Assembly (NCBI RefSeq): GCF_003289625.1
Contig: NZ_QMBN01000001.1
Span: 434,001-498,000 of the forward strand
Source of the DNA: Microbacterium sp. SMR1
GTDB taxonomy: Bacteria > Actinomycetota > Actinomycetes > Actinomycetales > Microbacteriaceae
DNA length: 64,000 nucleotides
Direction of reading: 5' to 3'
Each line of letters opens with the position of its first letter. Positions within the stretch are counted from its first letter, which is position 1. The position numbers and the translations under genes were made by a program. The notes beneath the pieces were generated by a model that saw only the letters and a list, made by a program, of their open reading frames with translations, had not been told where the DNA came from and made no database searches. Positions 16,575-25,438 of the stretch are shown piece by piece.

Positions 16575-17309
16575 ATGAGCGAATCGTTCTCGGAGGCCCC
16601 GGGGGCGCACCCGGGGGAGCCGCACGCGTCGTCCATGTCGGGGCGGCTCAACTGGTTGCGCGCGGGCGTCCTGGGCGCGAATGACGGCATCGTGTCGACC
16701 GCGGCCCTGGTCGTCGGTGTCGCGGGGGCGACGACGGAGGCCGCACCGATCTTCGCCGCCGGCGTCGCGGGCCTCGTGGGCGGCGCGATCTCCATGGCGC
16801 TCGGCGAGTACGTCTCGGTCAGCAGTCAGAGCGACAGTCAGCGGGCGATGATCACCAAGGAGCGCCGCGAGCTCGCCGAGGACCCCGAGGCGGAGCTCAT
16901 CGAGCTGGCGGGGCTCTACGAGCAGCGCGGGCTCTCGCCCGAGACCGCGCGACGGGTGGCGGAGGAACTGACCGAGCACGATGTGGTCGCCGCGCACCTC
17001 GAGGCCGAGCTGGGGCTGACCGAGGACGAGGTCGTCAGTCCGCGGGCGGCGGCCGGAGCGAGTGCGCTCGCCTTCACCATCGGCGCGCTGCTGCCGCTCC
17101 TCGCGATCCTCCTGCCGCCCGCCGGCATCCGGGTTCCCGTCACTTTCGTCGCGGTCCTCATCGCTCTCGCTCTCACCGGCTACCTGAGCGCGCGTCTCGG
17201 CGACAGTCCGCCGCTTCGCCCCGTCATCCGGGTCGTCGTCGGAGGGGCACTCGCGCTGATCGCGACCTTCACGGTGGGCTCGCTCCTCGGCGTCTCCGGC
17301 GCCGTCTGA
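16575..17309 (+). CDS. VIT1/CCC1-family metal transporter
   Basis: A 244-residue member of the vacuolar iron transporter (VIT1/CCC1) family, which move Fe2+ or Mn2+ across membranes. The diagnostic first helix LRAGVLGANDGIVSTAALVVGVAG is followed (split in helix 2) by GLVGGAISMALGEYVSVSSQ. A hydrophilic loop with KERRELAEDPEAELIEL and many acidic residues, the metal-binding domain position, comes next, and three C-terminal membrane helices end the protein. It is cytoplasmic-membrane located and probably serves metal efflux or storage. It is flanked on both sides by the same family of paired repeats. No regulator adjoins it. Confidence 0.92.
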   Translation: MSESFSEAPGAHPGEPHASSMSGRLNWLRAGVLGANDGIVSTAALVVGVAGATTEAAPIFAAGVAGLVGGAISMALGEYVSVSSQSDSQRAMITKERRELAEDPEAELIELAGLYEQRGLSPETARRVAEELTEHDVVAAHLEAELGLTEDEVVSPRAAAGASALAFTIGALLPLLAILLPPAGIRVPVTFVAVLIALALTGYLSARLGDSPPLRPVIRVVVGGALALIATFTVGSLLGVSGAV

Positions 17310-17343
17310 CCCGGCTCCCCATGCGATGTCGAGCGCGGAGAGA

Positions 17344-17400
17344 ACGCACCGCTGACGCGAGGACGCATGGTGTTCGGTGCGTGCTCGCGGCCTTGGTGCT
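17344..17400. repeat. inverted pair of 25-bp repeat modules (copies 3 and 4)
   Basis: Copy 3 (plus, 17345-17368) reads CGCACC-N6-GCGAG-GACGCAT. Copy 4 (minus, 17400 down to 17377) reads AGCACC-N6-GCGAG-CACGCAC. The cores are GCTGAC and AAGGCC. This is the same layout as copies 1 and 2 on the other side of the VIT gene. Confidence 0.65.
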
Positions 17401-17431
17401 TGCTCGACGCGCGCAGAGTGCACGCCCAACG

Positions 17432-17460
17432 AAAAACGCCCCGGCTGTGAGAGCCGGGGC
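17432..17460 (-). terminator. intrinsic terminator of tRNA-Val(CAC)
   Basis: On the minus strand the stem GCCCCGGCT/AGCCGGGGC (17452-17460 with 17438-17446) has a 5-nt loop and is followed by GTTTTT (the AAAAA run at 17432-17436). It lies directly downstream of the leftward tRNA gene. Confidence 0.85.
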
Positions 17461-17464
17461 GGGG

Positions 17465-17541
17465 TGGTGGGCGATGCGGGACTCGAACCCACGACCTCTT
17501 CCGTGTGAAGGAAGCGCGCTAACCAACTGCGCCAATCGCCC
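17465..17541 (-). tRNA. tRNA-Val(CAC)
   Basis: A full cloverleaf: acceptor GGGCGAT pairs with ATCGCCC, the anticodon arm is CTTCC-TTCACAC-GGAAG with anticodon CAC (reads GUG), and the T-arm contains GTTCGAGTC. The discriminator A is followed by an encoded CCA (17465-17467). An intrinsic terminator follows. Confidence 0.95.
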
Positions 17542-17632
17542 ATCTGGCCCGTGAGGGCCGAGACACGAGCATACCGGATGCCGCGACGGTTCCCGAACGC
17601 GGCGGCGAGACACGCGCGGGGCGACGCCGGTT

Positions 17633-17660
17633 TTGCACTCGTGCGATCGTCGGCTAATGT
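17633..17660 (+). promoter_or_regulatory. promoter of the tRNA Gly-Cys-Val cluster
   Basis: TTGCAC (17633-17638) and TAATGT (17655-17660) are spaced by 16 bp and lie 33 bp upstream of tRNA-Gly. This is one of the better -35/-10 pairs in the window and is consistent with a strong stable-RNA promoter. Confidence 0.55.
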
Positions 17661-17692
17661 TTAACAAGTGCCGGAGCGATCCGGAACGAAAT

Positions 17693-17764
17693 GCGGATGT
17701 AGCGCAGTGGTAGCGCATCACCTTGCCAAGGTGAGGGTCGCGAGTTCGAATCTCGTCATCCGCT
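17693..17764 (+). tRNA. tRNA-Gly(GCC)
   Basis: Acceptor GCGGATG pairs with CATCCGC; the anticodon loop TTGCCAA sits in stem TCACC/GGTGA (anticodon GCC). The T-arm has GTTCGAATC. The discriminator is T, and no CCA is encoded. Confidence 0.95.
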
Positions 17765-17819
17765 CGAGTGCGAGGATCTCCCGTCAGGGTGATCCGGCAC
17801 GTGGGTCAGAACCACACAC

Positions 17820-17890
17820 GGTGGCGTGGCCGAGCGGCTAGGCACCGGCCTGCAAAGCCGTTTACACGGGTTCGAATCCCGTCGCCACCT
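17820..17890 (+). tRNA. tRNA-Cys(GCA)
   Basis: Acceptor GGTGGCG pairs with CGCCACC; the anticodon loop CTGCAAA gives anticodon GCA. The T-arm has GTTCGAATC. The discriminator is T, as usual for tRNA-Cys (U73), and CCA is not encoded. Confidence 0.95.
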
Positions 17891-17917
17891 CGCCTCATAA
17901 CTGAACAGCCTGTATAG

Positions 17918-17989
17918 GCGCGATTGGCGCAGCGGTAGCGCGCTTCCCTGACACGGAAGAGGTCACTGGTTCGATCCCAGTATCGCGCA
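17918..17989 (+). tRNA. tRNA-Val(GAC)
   Basis: Acceptor GCGCGAT pairs with ATCGCGC; the anticodon arm CTTCC-CTGACAC-GGAAG has anticodon GAC (reads GUC/GUU). Its anticodon stem equals that of tRNA-Val(CAC) on the opposite strand 0.4 kb away. CCA is not encoded. Confidence 0.95.
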
Positions 17990-17994
17990 CCGAG

Positions 17995-18020
17995 AAACCC
18001 CCGGTTCTGCCGGGGGTTTT
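17995..18020 (+). terminator. intrinsic terminator after tRNA cluster
   Basis: A 10-bp stem AAACCCCCGG/CCGGGGGTTT with loop TTCTG ends in a TTTT run. It closes the tRNA Gly-Cys-Val unit. Confidence 0.9.
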
Positions 18021-18087
18021 GTCGTTTGCGGGTCCGTGACCTGGATCTCCGCTGCGCCGGAGTTCTCCGCCGGTTAGGCTCGGCGCC

Positions 18088-18594
18088 ATGACTCAGCTCG
18101 TGCTCACCGTCGTCGGAGACGACCGAGTCGGACTCGTCCGCACGCTCGCCGACACCGTCGCGGCGCACGGCGGCAACTGGGAGCGCAGCGAACTCGCGGA
18201 GCTCGCCGGCGCCTTCGCGGGGATCGTGCTGGTGGAGGTGCCCGCCGATCGCGAGGCCGGCCTCGTCGAGGCGCTCGAGCGTCTGGACGGCTTGCTGCGC
18301 ATCACGACACACCAGCCGTTGACGCCAGTCGTCGCGAGCGGGCAGGTGCTGCGTTTCACGGTGCTCGGCAACGACCGTCCCGGAATCGTGCGCGAGGTGA
18401 GCGACGCGATCGGCGCCCACGCGCTGAGCATCGACGCGCTGACCAGCCGCACCCTCGACGCTCCGATGGCGGGCGGCACGCTGTTCGAGGCGACTCTCGT
18501 GGTCCGCCTGCCCGCGGACTTCGACGCCGCCGACATCGTGGCGGACCTCGAGCGTCTCGCGGGTGAGATCCAGGTCGACCTCACCCTGACGTGA
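18088..18594 (+). CDS. tandem ACT-domain protein (GcvR-like)
   Basis: A 168-residue protein made of two ACT domains, VLTVVGDDRVGLVRTLADT at the start and FTVLGNDRPGIVREVSDAI from about residue 90. This is the layout of glycine-cleavage regulator GcvR and related amino-acid-sensing proteins. No DNA-binding domain is present, so it probably acts through a partner or binds an amino acid. The ATG is 7 nt after TAGGCT (18075-18080), suggesting a leaderless mRNA. It has no gcv neighbours, so the name GcvR is not justified on context. Confidence 0.88.
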   Translation: MTQLVLTVVGDDRVGLVRTLADTVAAHGGNWERSELAELAGAFAGIVLVEVPADREAGLVEALERLDGLLRITTHQPLTPVVASGQVLRFTVLGNDRPGIVREVSDAIGAHALSIDALTSRTLDAPMAGGTLFEATLVVRLPADFDAADIVADLERLAGEIQVDLTLT

Positions 18595-18638
18595 GCCTCG
18601 ACACCTCTAGTGGCTACGGCCGGGCGAGGTGAGGCTCA
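18592..18638. terminator. bidirectional hairpin spanning two convergent stops
   Basis: TGAGCCT (18592-18598) pairs with AGGCTCA (18632-18638), and CACCTC (18602-18607) pairs with GAGGTG (18626-18631). The outer arms contain the stop codons of both convergent genes. Confidence 0.65.
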
Positions 18639-19799
18639 GCGCAGTGCGAGCGGCAGGACCGACAAGCCGACGGCGAGCGGTGCCGCAACGAGGCCCCAGA
18701 GGATGAAGCGCCGCCAGGGGACGTCGACACCCACCGCGTGCAGCCGCTCGTGCCAGAGCAGCGTCGCAAGCGACGCCCACGGGGTGATGAGCGGTCCCGC
18801 ATTGACACCGACGAGCAGCGCGCCGAGACGCTCCGGGGTTCCCGCCGCCGACTCGAGCAGCAGGTACGCGGGCAGGTTGTCGACGGTGTTCGCCGCGACG
18901 AGGGCGGTGCCCGCCATGCGCCACAGCTCGAACGGCCCGCCGGCCTCTCCGGCGACCAGCGACACCACCGCTGCGGAGCCGAGGGACTCGAGCGCCGCCA
19001 TGGCGGTGAACAGTCCCGCCGCGAACACGAGCAGCTGCCACGGGACGAGGCGCGCGGAGAGCCCGCGAGGCGATCGCCATGCGAAGAGTCCGATGAGCAG
19101 AATCGCGGCGACCGTCGCCGGGATCCACGGCTCCAGCCCGCTGACGAGGGCCGGCATGAGTGCGAGGACGACGACGGATGCCACGACCAGCTGCATCCGG
19201 TCGGTGACGCGCGGCACAGGCGCGGGCTCGAAGCGCCCGACGAGCGAGCGCCGGTGGACGGCGAACAGTAGCGCGACCGTCACGAGGATCGCGACGGCTG
19301 CAGACGGCCCCATCAGCGCGAGGAACGCCAGGGGGCCGCCCTCGGGCAGCCGGCTGAGGGCCAGCAGGTTGGTGAGGTTCGACACGGGGAGCACGAGCGA
19401 AGCGGTGTTCGCGAGCCACACCGTTGTGAAGGCGAAGGGCAGCGGCGGCAGTCCGTTGGCGCGTGCGACGGCGACGACGACCGGGGTGAGCAGCACCGCG
19501 GTCGTGTCGAGCGAGAGGAAGGCCGTGGCGACGACGGCGAGCGCCACGACGAGGAGCCAGAGCACAATGGTCCGGCCCCGGGAGGCGCGGGCGAGCCGGC
19601 CGGCCGCGACGTCGAACACGCCGGCCTTCGCCGCCAGCTCCGCCACGATCGTGACGGCGACCACGAAGGCGAGGATCGGCGCGACCCGCTCGACGATCCC
19701 GACGAGCTCGCTCGGGGGCAGGATGCCGCTGACGACCGCGCCCGCCGCCACGAGCAGCAGTGCGGCTCCGGCGATGGCGAGCTTCACGGCATCCATCAT
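18636..19799 (-). CDS. ArsB/SLC13-family (ion transporter superfamily) permease
   Basis: A 387-residue membrane protein with about ten to eleven hydrophobic helices in two repeats. The duplicated family signatures are visible as [19 protein letters not shown] (near residue 100) and [13 protein letters not shown] (near 300), the latter followed by [20 protein letters not shown]. This is the ArsB/NhaD/citrate-transporter superfamily; arsenite export is one possibility, but no arsR, arsC or other ars gene is nearby, so the substrate is unknown. It ends convergently with the ACT-domain gene. Confidence 0.88.
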   Translation of the reverse strand: MMDAVKLAIAGAALLLVAAGAVVSGILPPSELVGIVERVAPILAFVVAVTIVAELAAKAGVFDVAAGRLARASRGRTIVLWLLVVALAVVATAFLSLDTTAVLLTPVVVAVARANGLPPLPFAFTTVWLANTASLVLPVSNLTNLLALSRLPEGGPLAFLALMGPSAAVAILVTVALLFAVHRRSLVGRFEPAPVPRVTDRMQLVVASVVVLALMPALVSGLEPWIPATVAAILLIGLFAWRSPRGLSARLVPWQLLVFAAGLFTAMAALESLGSAAVVSLVAGEAGGPFELWRMAGTALVAANTVDNLPAYLLLESAAGTPERLGALLVGVNAGPLITPWASLATLLWHERLHAVGVDVPWRRFILWGLVAAPLAVGLSVLPLALR

Positions 19800-19852
19800 G
19801 GGCCCTCGGGGCCCGCTCTGAAGTCGCCGACGCTCACGAGTAGGATCGACGC

Positions 19853-19924
19853 ATGGAACGACGCCGGATCGGAGCCCGTGTGCTCACCCGCTTCGTCGCC
19901 GCCGGCCGAACGCTCTCGGCCTGA
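19853..19924 (+). CDS. candidate 23-residue leaderless leader peptide before thrS
   Basis: An ATG at 19853 lies exactly 6 nt after TAGGAT (19841-19846), the leaderless-start geometry seen at a dozen genes here. The ORF encodes 23 residues starting MERRRIG, with two threonine codons (ACC, ACG), and ends 70 bp before the thrS start. The transcript could form a hairpin GGCCGA/TCGGCC (19904-19921) over the ORF end, a second one GGACGC/GCGTCC (19932-19948), or instead pair ACGCTC (19910-19915) with GAGCGT (19941-19946). A role in thrS attenuation is speculative. It could also be a chance short ORF. Confidence 0.4.
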   Translation: MERRRIGARVLTRFVAAGRTLSA

Positions 19925-19994
19925 GCGGGCGGGACGCGGCGAGCGTCCGAAGCTGAGTAGCCTTGATCCGAGCCACCCATCTGGAGATGTTCCC

Positions 19995-22031
19995 TTGACT
20001 GACGTCGTTTCCCCGTCGGACGTGTCGTACCCCGCCGACGGCTTCGCCCTCTTCCCCGACCGCTCCGTCGTCGCTCTGCGCGTCAACGGCGATCTGAAGG
20101 ACCTCGCGACGGTCGTCGCCGAGACGGATGCCGTCGAGCCGGTGACCGTATCGAGCCCCGACGGTCTCGCGATCCTCCGCCACTCGACGGCGCACGTGCT
20201 GGCCCAGGCCGTGCAGCGCATCCGGCCGCAGTCGAACCTCGGGATCGGACCGCCCATCGAGGACGGCTTTTACTACGACTTCGGCGTCGATGAGCCCTTC
20301 ACTCCGGAGGACCTCAAGTCGATCAAGAAGGAGATGGAGCGCATCGCCCGCGAGAACCAGCGGTTCGTCCGCCGGGTCGTCACCGCTGACGAGGCGCGCG
20401 CCGAGCTCGCCGACGAGCCCTTCAAGCTCGAGCTCGTCGACCTCGCCGGCGGCCCCGGGTCGGGCGCTGATGCCGCCGAGGGCGCGTCGGCCGAGATCGG
20501 CGCCGGTGAGCTGACGATCTACGACAACGTCACCCGCGACGGGGAGACCGCCTGGAAGGACCTCTGCCGCGGACCGCACGTGCCCGGCACCCGTATGGTC
20601 GGCAACGGCTGGGATCTGACCCGGGTGGCGGCCGCCTACTGGCGCGGCAGCGAGAAGAACCCGCAGCTGCAGCGCATCTACGGCACCGCGTGGCCGTCGA
20701 AGGACGAACTGCGCGCGTACCAGGAGCGCCTGGCCGAGGCGGCCCGCCGCGATCACCGCAAGCTCGGCGTCGAGCTCGACCTGTTCTCGTTCCCCGACGA
20801 GATCGGCCCCGGCCTGTCCGTGTTCCACCCCAAGGGCGGCATCATCCGCTACGAGATCGAGCGCTACATGCGCGAGCAGCTGCTCGCGAACGACTACGAG
20901 GTCGTGAACACGCCGCACATCACCAAGGGCGATCTGTTCATGACGAGCGGCCACCTGCAGTGGTATGCCGACGGCATGTACCCGCCCATGAAGCTCGATG
21001 AGACCGTCGACGCCGAGGGCAACGTGACGCGGCAGGGGCAGGAGTACTACCTCAAGCCGATGAATTGCCCGTTCCACAACCTGATCTTCCGCTCGCGCGG
21101 ACGCAGCTACCGCGAGCTGCCGCTGCGGCTCAGCGAGTTCGGTTCGGTCTACCGCTACGAGAAGAGCGGCACGCTGTCCGGGCTCACCCGCGTGCGCGGC
21201 ATGACCCAGGACGACACTCACATCTACGTCACCCCCGACCAGGTCGAGGACGAGCTCGTGCGGAGCCTCGAGTTCGTGCTGCAGACTCTGCGCGACTACG
21301 GACTCAACGACTTCTACCTCGAGCTGTCGACGAAGGAGGAGGGCAACCCGAAGTTCATCGGCGACGACTCCCTCTGGCAGCATGCGACCGAGACGCTCCG
21401 GCGTGTCGCCGAGGGGTCGGGTCTCGAGCTCGTTCCGGATCCCGGCGGCGCGGCGTTCTACGGCCCGAAGATCTCGGTGCAGGCCCGCGATGCGATCGGC
21501 CGCACCTGGCAGATGTCGACCATCCAGCTCGATTTCAATCAGCCCGAGCGTTTCGAACTCGAGTACACCGGCCCTGACGGCGAGAAGCACCGCCCGGTGA
21601 TGATCCACCGTGCTCTGTTCGGGTCGATCGAACGCTTCTTCGCGATCCTGCTCGAGCACTACGCGGGTGCCTTCCCGGTCTGGCTCGCGCCCGTGCAGGT
21701 CGTCGGCATCCCCGTCGCCGACGACTACGCGCCGTACCTGCAGGAGATCGTCTCGCGTCTGCGCAAGGCCGGCGTCCGTGCCGAGCTCGACCGCTCGGAT
21801 GACCGGATGCAGAAGAAGATCCGCACCCACACCACGCAGAAGGTTCCGCTGCAGCTCATCGCGGGCGAACAGGACCGCGCCGGAGGCACGGTCTCGTTCC
21901 GCTTCCGCGACGGATCGCAGACCAACGGCGTCGCCGTGGACGAAGCCGTCGAGCGCATCCTGGCGGCCATCGCGAACCGCACGCTCGTCGACACGGCGGA
22001 GCACCTGGACGCTGCGGGACAGCTCGCGTGA
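19995..22031 (+). CDS. thrS: threonyl-tRNA synthetase
   Basis: A 678-residue class II synthetase that charges tRNA-Thr. The N-terminal TGS domain ([17 protein letters not shown]) is followed by the editing domain with [11 protein letters not shown] (HxxxH), the catalytic core with KPMNCPFHN (zinc Cys) and the C-terminal anticodon-binding domain beginning [14 protein letters not shown] chose the TTG at 19995 because the sequence then starts (M)TDVVSPSD, usual for related proteins, with GGAGA upstream and a TAGCCT box at 19958-19963. An in-frame GTG at 19878 would add 39 unrelated residues and overlaps the small ORF. The stop overlaps the HIT-protein start (GTGA). Confidence 0.95.
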   Translation: MTDVVSPSDVSYPADGFALFPDRSVVALRVNGDLKDLATVVAETDAVEPVTVSSPDGLAILRHSTAHVLAQAVQRIRPQSNLGIGPPIEDGFYYDFGVDEPFTPEDLKSIKKEMERIARENQRFVRRVVTADEARAELADEPFKLELVDLAGGPGSGADAAEGASAEIGAGELTIYDNVTRDGETAWKDLCRGPHVPGTRMVGNGWDLTRVAAAYWRGSEKNPQLQRIYGTAWPSKDELRAYQERLAEAARRDHRKLGVELDLFSFPDEIGPGLSVFHPKGGIIRYEIERYMREQLLANDYEVVNTPHITKGDLFMTSGHLQWYADGMYPPMKLDETVDAEGNVTRQGQEYYLKPMNCPFHNLIFRSRGRSYRELPLRLSEFGSVYRYEKSGTLSGLTRVRGMTQDDTHIYVTPDQVEDELVRSLEFVLQTLRDYGLNDFYLELSTKEEGNPKFIGDDSLWQHATETLRRVAEGSGLELVPDPGGAAFYGPKISVQARDAIGRTWQMSTIQLDFNQPERFELEYTGPDGEKHRPVMIHRALFGSIERFFAILLEHYAGAFPVWLAPVQVVGIPVADDYAPYLQEIVSRLRKAGVRAELDRSDDRMQKKIRTHTTQKVPLQLIAGEQDRAGGTVSFRFRDGSQTNGVAVDEAVERILAAIANRTLVDTAEHLDAAGQLA

Positions 22032-22585
22032 CGGGCTCGTCGGACACCCCGCGCCCTGTCGAGGACGCCGCGCGCCTGGCCGGGGTGCCCGACGAGTTCC
22101 AGCGGCTGTGGACACCGCACCGGATGGCGTACATCCAGGCCGGTCCCGAGCCGCTGCGCGACGAGTGCCCTTTCTGCGCGGCGCCCGGCAAGTCGGATGC
22201 CGACGGCCTCATCGTCGCGCGGGGGCGCACCGCCTACGTGCTGCTGAACCTCTTCCCGTACAACTCGGGTCACCTGCTGGTGTGCCCGTACCGGCACATC
22301 CCGACGTACGACCTCGCGACCGCTGAGGAGGTGGCCGAGATCGGTGCGCTGACGCAGACGGCCATGCGCGTGCTGCGGGAGGTGTCGCGGTGCGACGGTT
22401 TCAACCTCGGGATGAATCAGGGCGCGGTCGCGGGCGCCGGCGTCGACGGGCACCTGCACCAGCACGTCGTGCCCCGGTGGGCGACCGACGCGAACTTCTT
22501 CCCGATCATCGCGAAGACGAAGGCACTCCCGCAGCTGCTCGGCGAGGTCCGCGAAGCGGTCGCGGGCGCCTGGCCGACCGACTGA
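22028..22585 (+). CDS. HIT-family nucleotide hydrolase/transferase
   Basis: A 185-residue HIT protein with the histidine triad [10 protein letters not shown] (H142, H144, H146) and a CPFC pair at residues 47-50 that can bind zinc. The close actinobacterial relatives include the AP4A phosphorylase/HIT protein encoded after thrS. The enzyme acts on dinucleoside polyphosphates or nucleotide adducts; the exact substrate is not visible. Its GTG start overlaps the thrS stop by 4 nt, so the two are coupled. In many actinobacteria pgsA follows this pair, but here a lipoprotein gene does. Confidence 0.93.
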   Translation: MTGSSDTPRPVEDAARLAGVPDEFQRLWTPHRMAYIQAGPEPLRDECPFCAAPGKSDADGLIVARGRTAYVLLNLFPYNSGHLLVCPYRHIPTYDLATAEEVAEIGALTQTAMRVLREVSRCDGFNLGMNQGAVAGAGVDGHLHQHVVPRWATDANFFPIIAKTKALPQLLGEVREAVAGAWPTD

Positions 22586-22674
22586 CCACTCCTTCCTCGT
22601 GCTCGACCCCGAGCGCAAGCCCCGCCGCGGGGCGCTGCGGGGACGATAACCTGAGCGCTCACTGAGGAGGCGCC

Positions 22675-23247
22675 ATGTCGATCACCGCCCGTCCCCGTAC
22701 CGCGACCCTCGCCGCACTGGCCGTCCTGGGCGTGGTCGCCCTGGCGGGGTGCACGCCCGCGAGTGATGCGGGCTCTTCGGAGGGGACTCCGACTCCGGCT
22801 CCGACGGCGTCCGCGCAGGAGGAGAGCTCGGCTGCGACCCCCGACGCAGGCGACGCTCTCGCCGAGCGCGACGCCTTCATCGCGGAGCAGCAGCAGCCGG
22901 TGGGACAGCCCACGCTCACCGCGAAGACGCCCGCGCAGCAGGAGCTCGTCGCCCAACAGCGCGCGCACCTCGAGGCGAACGGCGGACAGTGGTCCGAGCA
23001 GGCCGAGACCGTGACGCTCGCCCTTGCCCTGGACGCGTGCGAGACCTCCATCCTCAACGGGCACGAGGTCGACCAGAACGTGTTCCAGATGCACGTCACG
23101 TCGTCGCCGCTCATCCAGAGCCTCGCCGTCGACGACGCGTCGCGCGAGGGCGCCGTGAGCATCATGGTCTTCGGCACGCGGTTCCTCTGCCCGGACGACG
23201 CTCCGCAGTGGGAGCAGGCGTGGACGGAGTCCGGCGGACAGCAGTGA
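22675..23247 (+). CDS. secreted lipoprotein of unknown function
   Basis: A 190-residue product with a lipoprotein signal peptide: the basic N-terminus MSITARPRT, a hydrophobic stretch, and lipobox LAGC with C26 as the lipidated residue. A Ser/Thr/Pro/Ala-rich linker (about 27-60) leads to a globular C-terminal half with two cysteines (DACETS and RFLCPDD) that may form a disulfide; the RFLCPDDAPQWEQAW end is reminiscent of DUF732-type small secreted domains, but weakly. GAGGAGG lies 7 nt before the ATG, and a TAACCT box is upstream. It ends 6 bp from the convergent pdxY stop. Confidence 0.85.
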   Translation: MSITARPRTATLAALAVLGVVALAGCTPASDAGSSEGTPTPAPTASAQEESSAATPDAGDALAERDAFIAEQQQPVGQPTLTAKTPAQQELVAQQRAHLEANGGQWSEQAETVTLALALDACETSILNGHEVDQNVFQMHVTSSPLIQSLAVDDASREGAVSIMVFGTRFLCPDDAPQWEQAWTESGGQQ

Positions 23248-23253
23248 CGCCGG

Positions 23254-24105
23254 TCAGCGCACCCGCTCGACCGTGAACTGCATCCGCGGGTGCGCGTAGG
23301 CCTCCTGGCTCTCGACGAGCTGGAGTTCGCGCTCGCCCGACTCGTGCGTACGCGTGAGCAGGTCGAACACGCTCGAGGTCGTGCGCGCCAGCGCCTCGGC
23401 TGCGGAGCCGGTGCTGCGGTAGTGAGCGGTGAACAGGGCCGCCGTCACATCGCCGGATCCGTTCGCCTTCATGGGAATGTGGGGCGTGCGGACGATCCAA
23501 GCCCCGGCGTCGTCCGCGGCGAGCATCTCGATCGTGCCTTCGGGCCGGTCCGGTCGCTCGACGCTCGTCACGAGCACGGTGCGCGGACCCATCGCGCGGG
23601 CGGCGTCGACGGAGGCGAGAGTCGAGTCGAGATCGGTCGGCTCGGTCTCGGTCAGGAAGCCGAGCTCGAACTGGTTCGGGGTGATGATGTCTGCGGCCGG
23701 CACGACGCGCTCGCGGAGCAGGATCGGGATCGCGGGCGCCACGAAGCACCCGGACTTCGCGTTGCCCATGACGGGGTCGCACGCGTAGACGGCATCCGGG
23801 TTCGCGGCCTTGACACGCGCGACGGTGTCGAGGATGACGTCGGCGATGCCCTCGCCCCCCTGGTAGCCCGACAGGACGACGTCGATCTGCGGGAAGGCGC
23901 CGCGATCCTCGACACCCGCGATGACGGCGCGGACGTCGTCCGGGCTGATCATCGGGCCACCCCAGGCGCCGTACCCGGTGTGGTTGGAGAAGTTCACCGT
24001 GTAGACCGGCATGACCTCCACGCCGATGCGCTGCAGCGGGAACACCGCGGCGGAGTTGCCGACGTGTCCGTATGCGACGGCCGACTGGATCGAGAGCACC
24101 TTCAT
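23254..24105 (-). CDS. pdxY: pyridoxal kinase
   Basis: A 283-residue ribokinase-fold kinase that phosphorylates pyridoxal (and probably other B6 vitamers) with ATP in the salvage pathway. Diagnostic segments are SIQSAVAYGHVGNSAAVFPLQ at the start (split after 20), NFSNHTGYGAWGG, DPVMGN, TPNQFEL and the anion-hole/catalytic ANGSGDVTAALF. The ATG is 4 bp after the stop of the MocR-like gene in the same direction, so both are one transcript. Together with the divergent pdxS-pdxT it forms a complete locus for B6 salvage, synthesis and control. Confidence 0.94.
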   Translation of the reverse strand: MKVLSIQSAVAYGHVGNSAAVFPLQRIGVEVMPVYTVNFSNHTGYGAWGGPMISPDDVRAVIAGVEDRGAFPQIDVVLSGYQGGEGIADVILDTVARVKAANPDAVYACDPVMGNAKSGCFVAPAIPILLRERVVPAADIITPNQFELGFLTETEPTDLDSTLASVDAARAMGPRTVLVTSVERPDRPEGTIEMLAADDAGAWIVRTPHIPMKANGSGDVTAALFTAHYRSTGSAAEALARTTSSVFDLLTRTHESGERELQLVESQEAYAHPRMQFTVERVR

Positions 24106-24109
24106 GGGG

Positions 24110-25438
24110 TCATGCCTTTCGAGAGGGGAGGGCGGATGCGACGAGGTCGCGCGTGAGCAGTGCGGCGTCGGCGTCGTTCAGGTCGTGCACGGTCAGCCGC
24201 AGGTGGCGCGAGGGTGCGTCGTCGGCCAGCCGGAATTCGTCGCCGGTGCGCGCGAGCCAGCCCCGGCGCATCAGGGCGTCGGCGACGGAGCGGGCGGTGC
24301 CGGGTACCTCGATCCAGAGACTGAGTCCGTCACCGGCTGCGCAGGGGAGGCCCGCGCGCGTCAGCTCGGCTGCGAAGGCGCTGTTGCGGTCGGCGTAGTG
24401 AGCCCGAGCGGCGGCGATCGTGCCGGCGGCGGTGTCGTCCGAGACGAGAGCGTGGGTCAGTCGCTGCAGCAGGTGGCTGACCCACGTGGTGCCCGAGCCG
24501 AGGCGCAGGGCCAGGCGTTCCGCGGTCGTGGGGTCGGATGCCGTGACCGCGAGGCACATGTCCGGTCCGAGGAACTTCGACACCGAGCGCACCCGTGCCC
24601 AGCGTTCGTGCTGGTCGCCGATGACTGAGCGGTACGGCTGGGTCGACAGGAGGGAGAAGTGGTCGTCCTCGATGACGAGGACGAACGGATGATCGGCCAG
24701 TACCGCGCGCAGGGCTGCCGCGCGCTCGGCCGACAGGCTCGCACCGGTGGGATTCTGCGCTCGCGGGGTGATGACGACGGCGCGGGCGCCCGCATCCAGG
24801 GCTGCTCGCAGCCCATCGACCGTCATGCCCTCGCTGTCGACGGGCACCGGGATCGCGCGGTAGCCGGCGAGGCGCACCGTGTGGATGCTCGCGAGGAAGC
24901 ACGGGTCTTCGAGGGCAACTGCGTCGTCGCGGGTGAGAGCCTGCGCCAGGAGGCGCTCGACGGCGTCGACGGCGCCACCGGTGACGGTGAGGTGGATGTC
25001 GGCATCCGCTGCCGTGTCAGCGGCGAACCAGTTCCTGGCCCAGGCTGCGAGACCGGCGTCGATGACCGGTTCGCCGTACAGGACGGGGCGTCCGGCGACT
25101 CGGCCGAGCACGTCGCGCGGATCGGGGATGAGAGCAGGATCCGGATTCCCCGACCCGACGTCGCGCAGCACCGTGTCGGCGGCCACGCCCTCGGCGGCGA
25201 CGGGGGAGACCTCGGCGATACGCGTTCCGCCGCGGCCGCGGGCCACGACGACGCCGGCCTGCGCGAGGAGCCGGTAGGCGGCGACCACGGTGTTCCGGTT
25301 GACGCCGAGCTGCTCCGCCAGGGCGCGCACCGGCGGCAGAGCGTCGTCCGCGCGCAGGGAGCCTCGCTCGAGCAGCATCCGGACGCTGTCGGCGATCTCA
25401 CCCGCCGTGTGTCCGGTGATCGTGTCACGGGAAGTCAT
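24110..25438 (-). CDS. pdxR: MocR-family (GntR-HTH/aminotransferase) regulator, PdxR-like
   Basis: A 442-residue fusion of a GntR winged helix ([34 protein letters not shown], residues about 25-65) and a fold-type I aminotransferase domain. Retained PLP-site segments are [32 protein letters not shown] and [10 protein letters not shown], with the PLP lysine in SVSKF. Proteins of this type sense PLP and control pdxST in corynebacteria and other Gram-positives; the divergent placement against pdxS supports that role. The ATG is 7 nt after TAAGAT (25446-25451), so the mRNA is probably leaderless. The symbol is assigned from context. Confidence 0.85.
   Translation of the reverse strand: MTSRDTITGHTAGEIADSVRMLLERGSLRADDALPPVRALAEQLGVNRNTVVAAYRLLAQAGVVVARGRGGTRIAEVSPVAAEGVAADTVLRDVGSGNPDPALIPDPRDVLGRVAGRPVLYGEPVIDAGLAAWARNWFAADTAADADIHLTVTGGAVDAVERLLAQALTRDDAVALEDPCFLASIHTVRLAGYRAIPVPVDSEGMTVDGLRAALDAGARAVVITPRAQNPTGASLSAERAAALRAVLADHPFVLVIEDDHFSLLSTQPYRSVIGDQHERWARVRSVSKFLGPDMCLAVTASDPTTAERLALRLGSGTTWVSHLLQRLTHALVSDDTAAGTIAAARAHYADRNSAFAAELTRAGLPCAAGDGLSLWIEVPGTARSVADALMRRGWLARTGDEFRLADDAPSRHLRLTVHDLNDADAALLTRDLVASALPSRKA

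Noticed and set aside
17465-17989. Possible prophage or integrative-element attachment site at the tRNA cluster
   Set aside because: No integrase, no repeated tRNA 3' end and no foreign genes are found nearby.
18636-19799. Arsenic-resistance operon
   Set aside because: The permease is ArsB-like by superfamily only; no arsR, arsC or arsA gene lies nearby, so arsenite export is not claimed.
19925-19994. T-box or known riboswitch upstream of thrS
   Set aside because: No T-box core sequence or specifier-loop arrangement is visible, and the region is too short.
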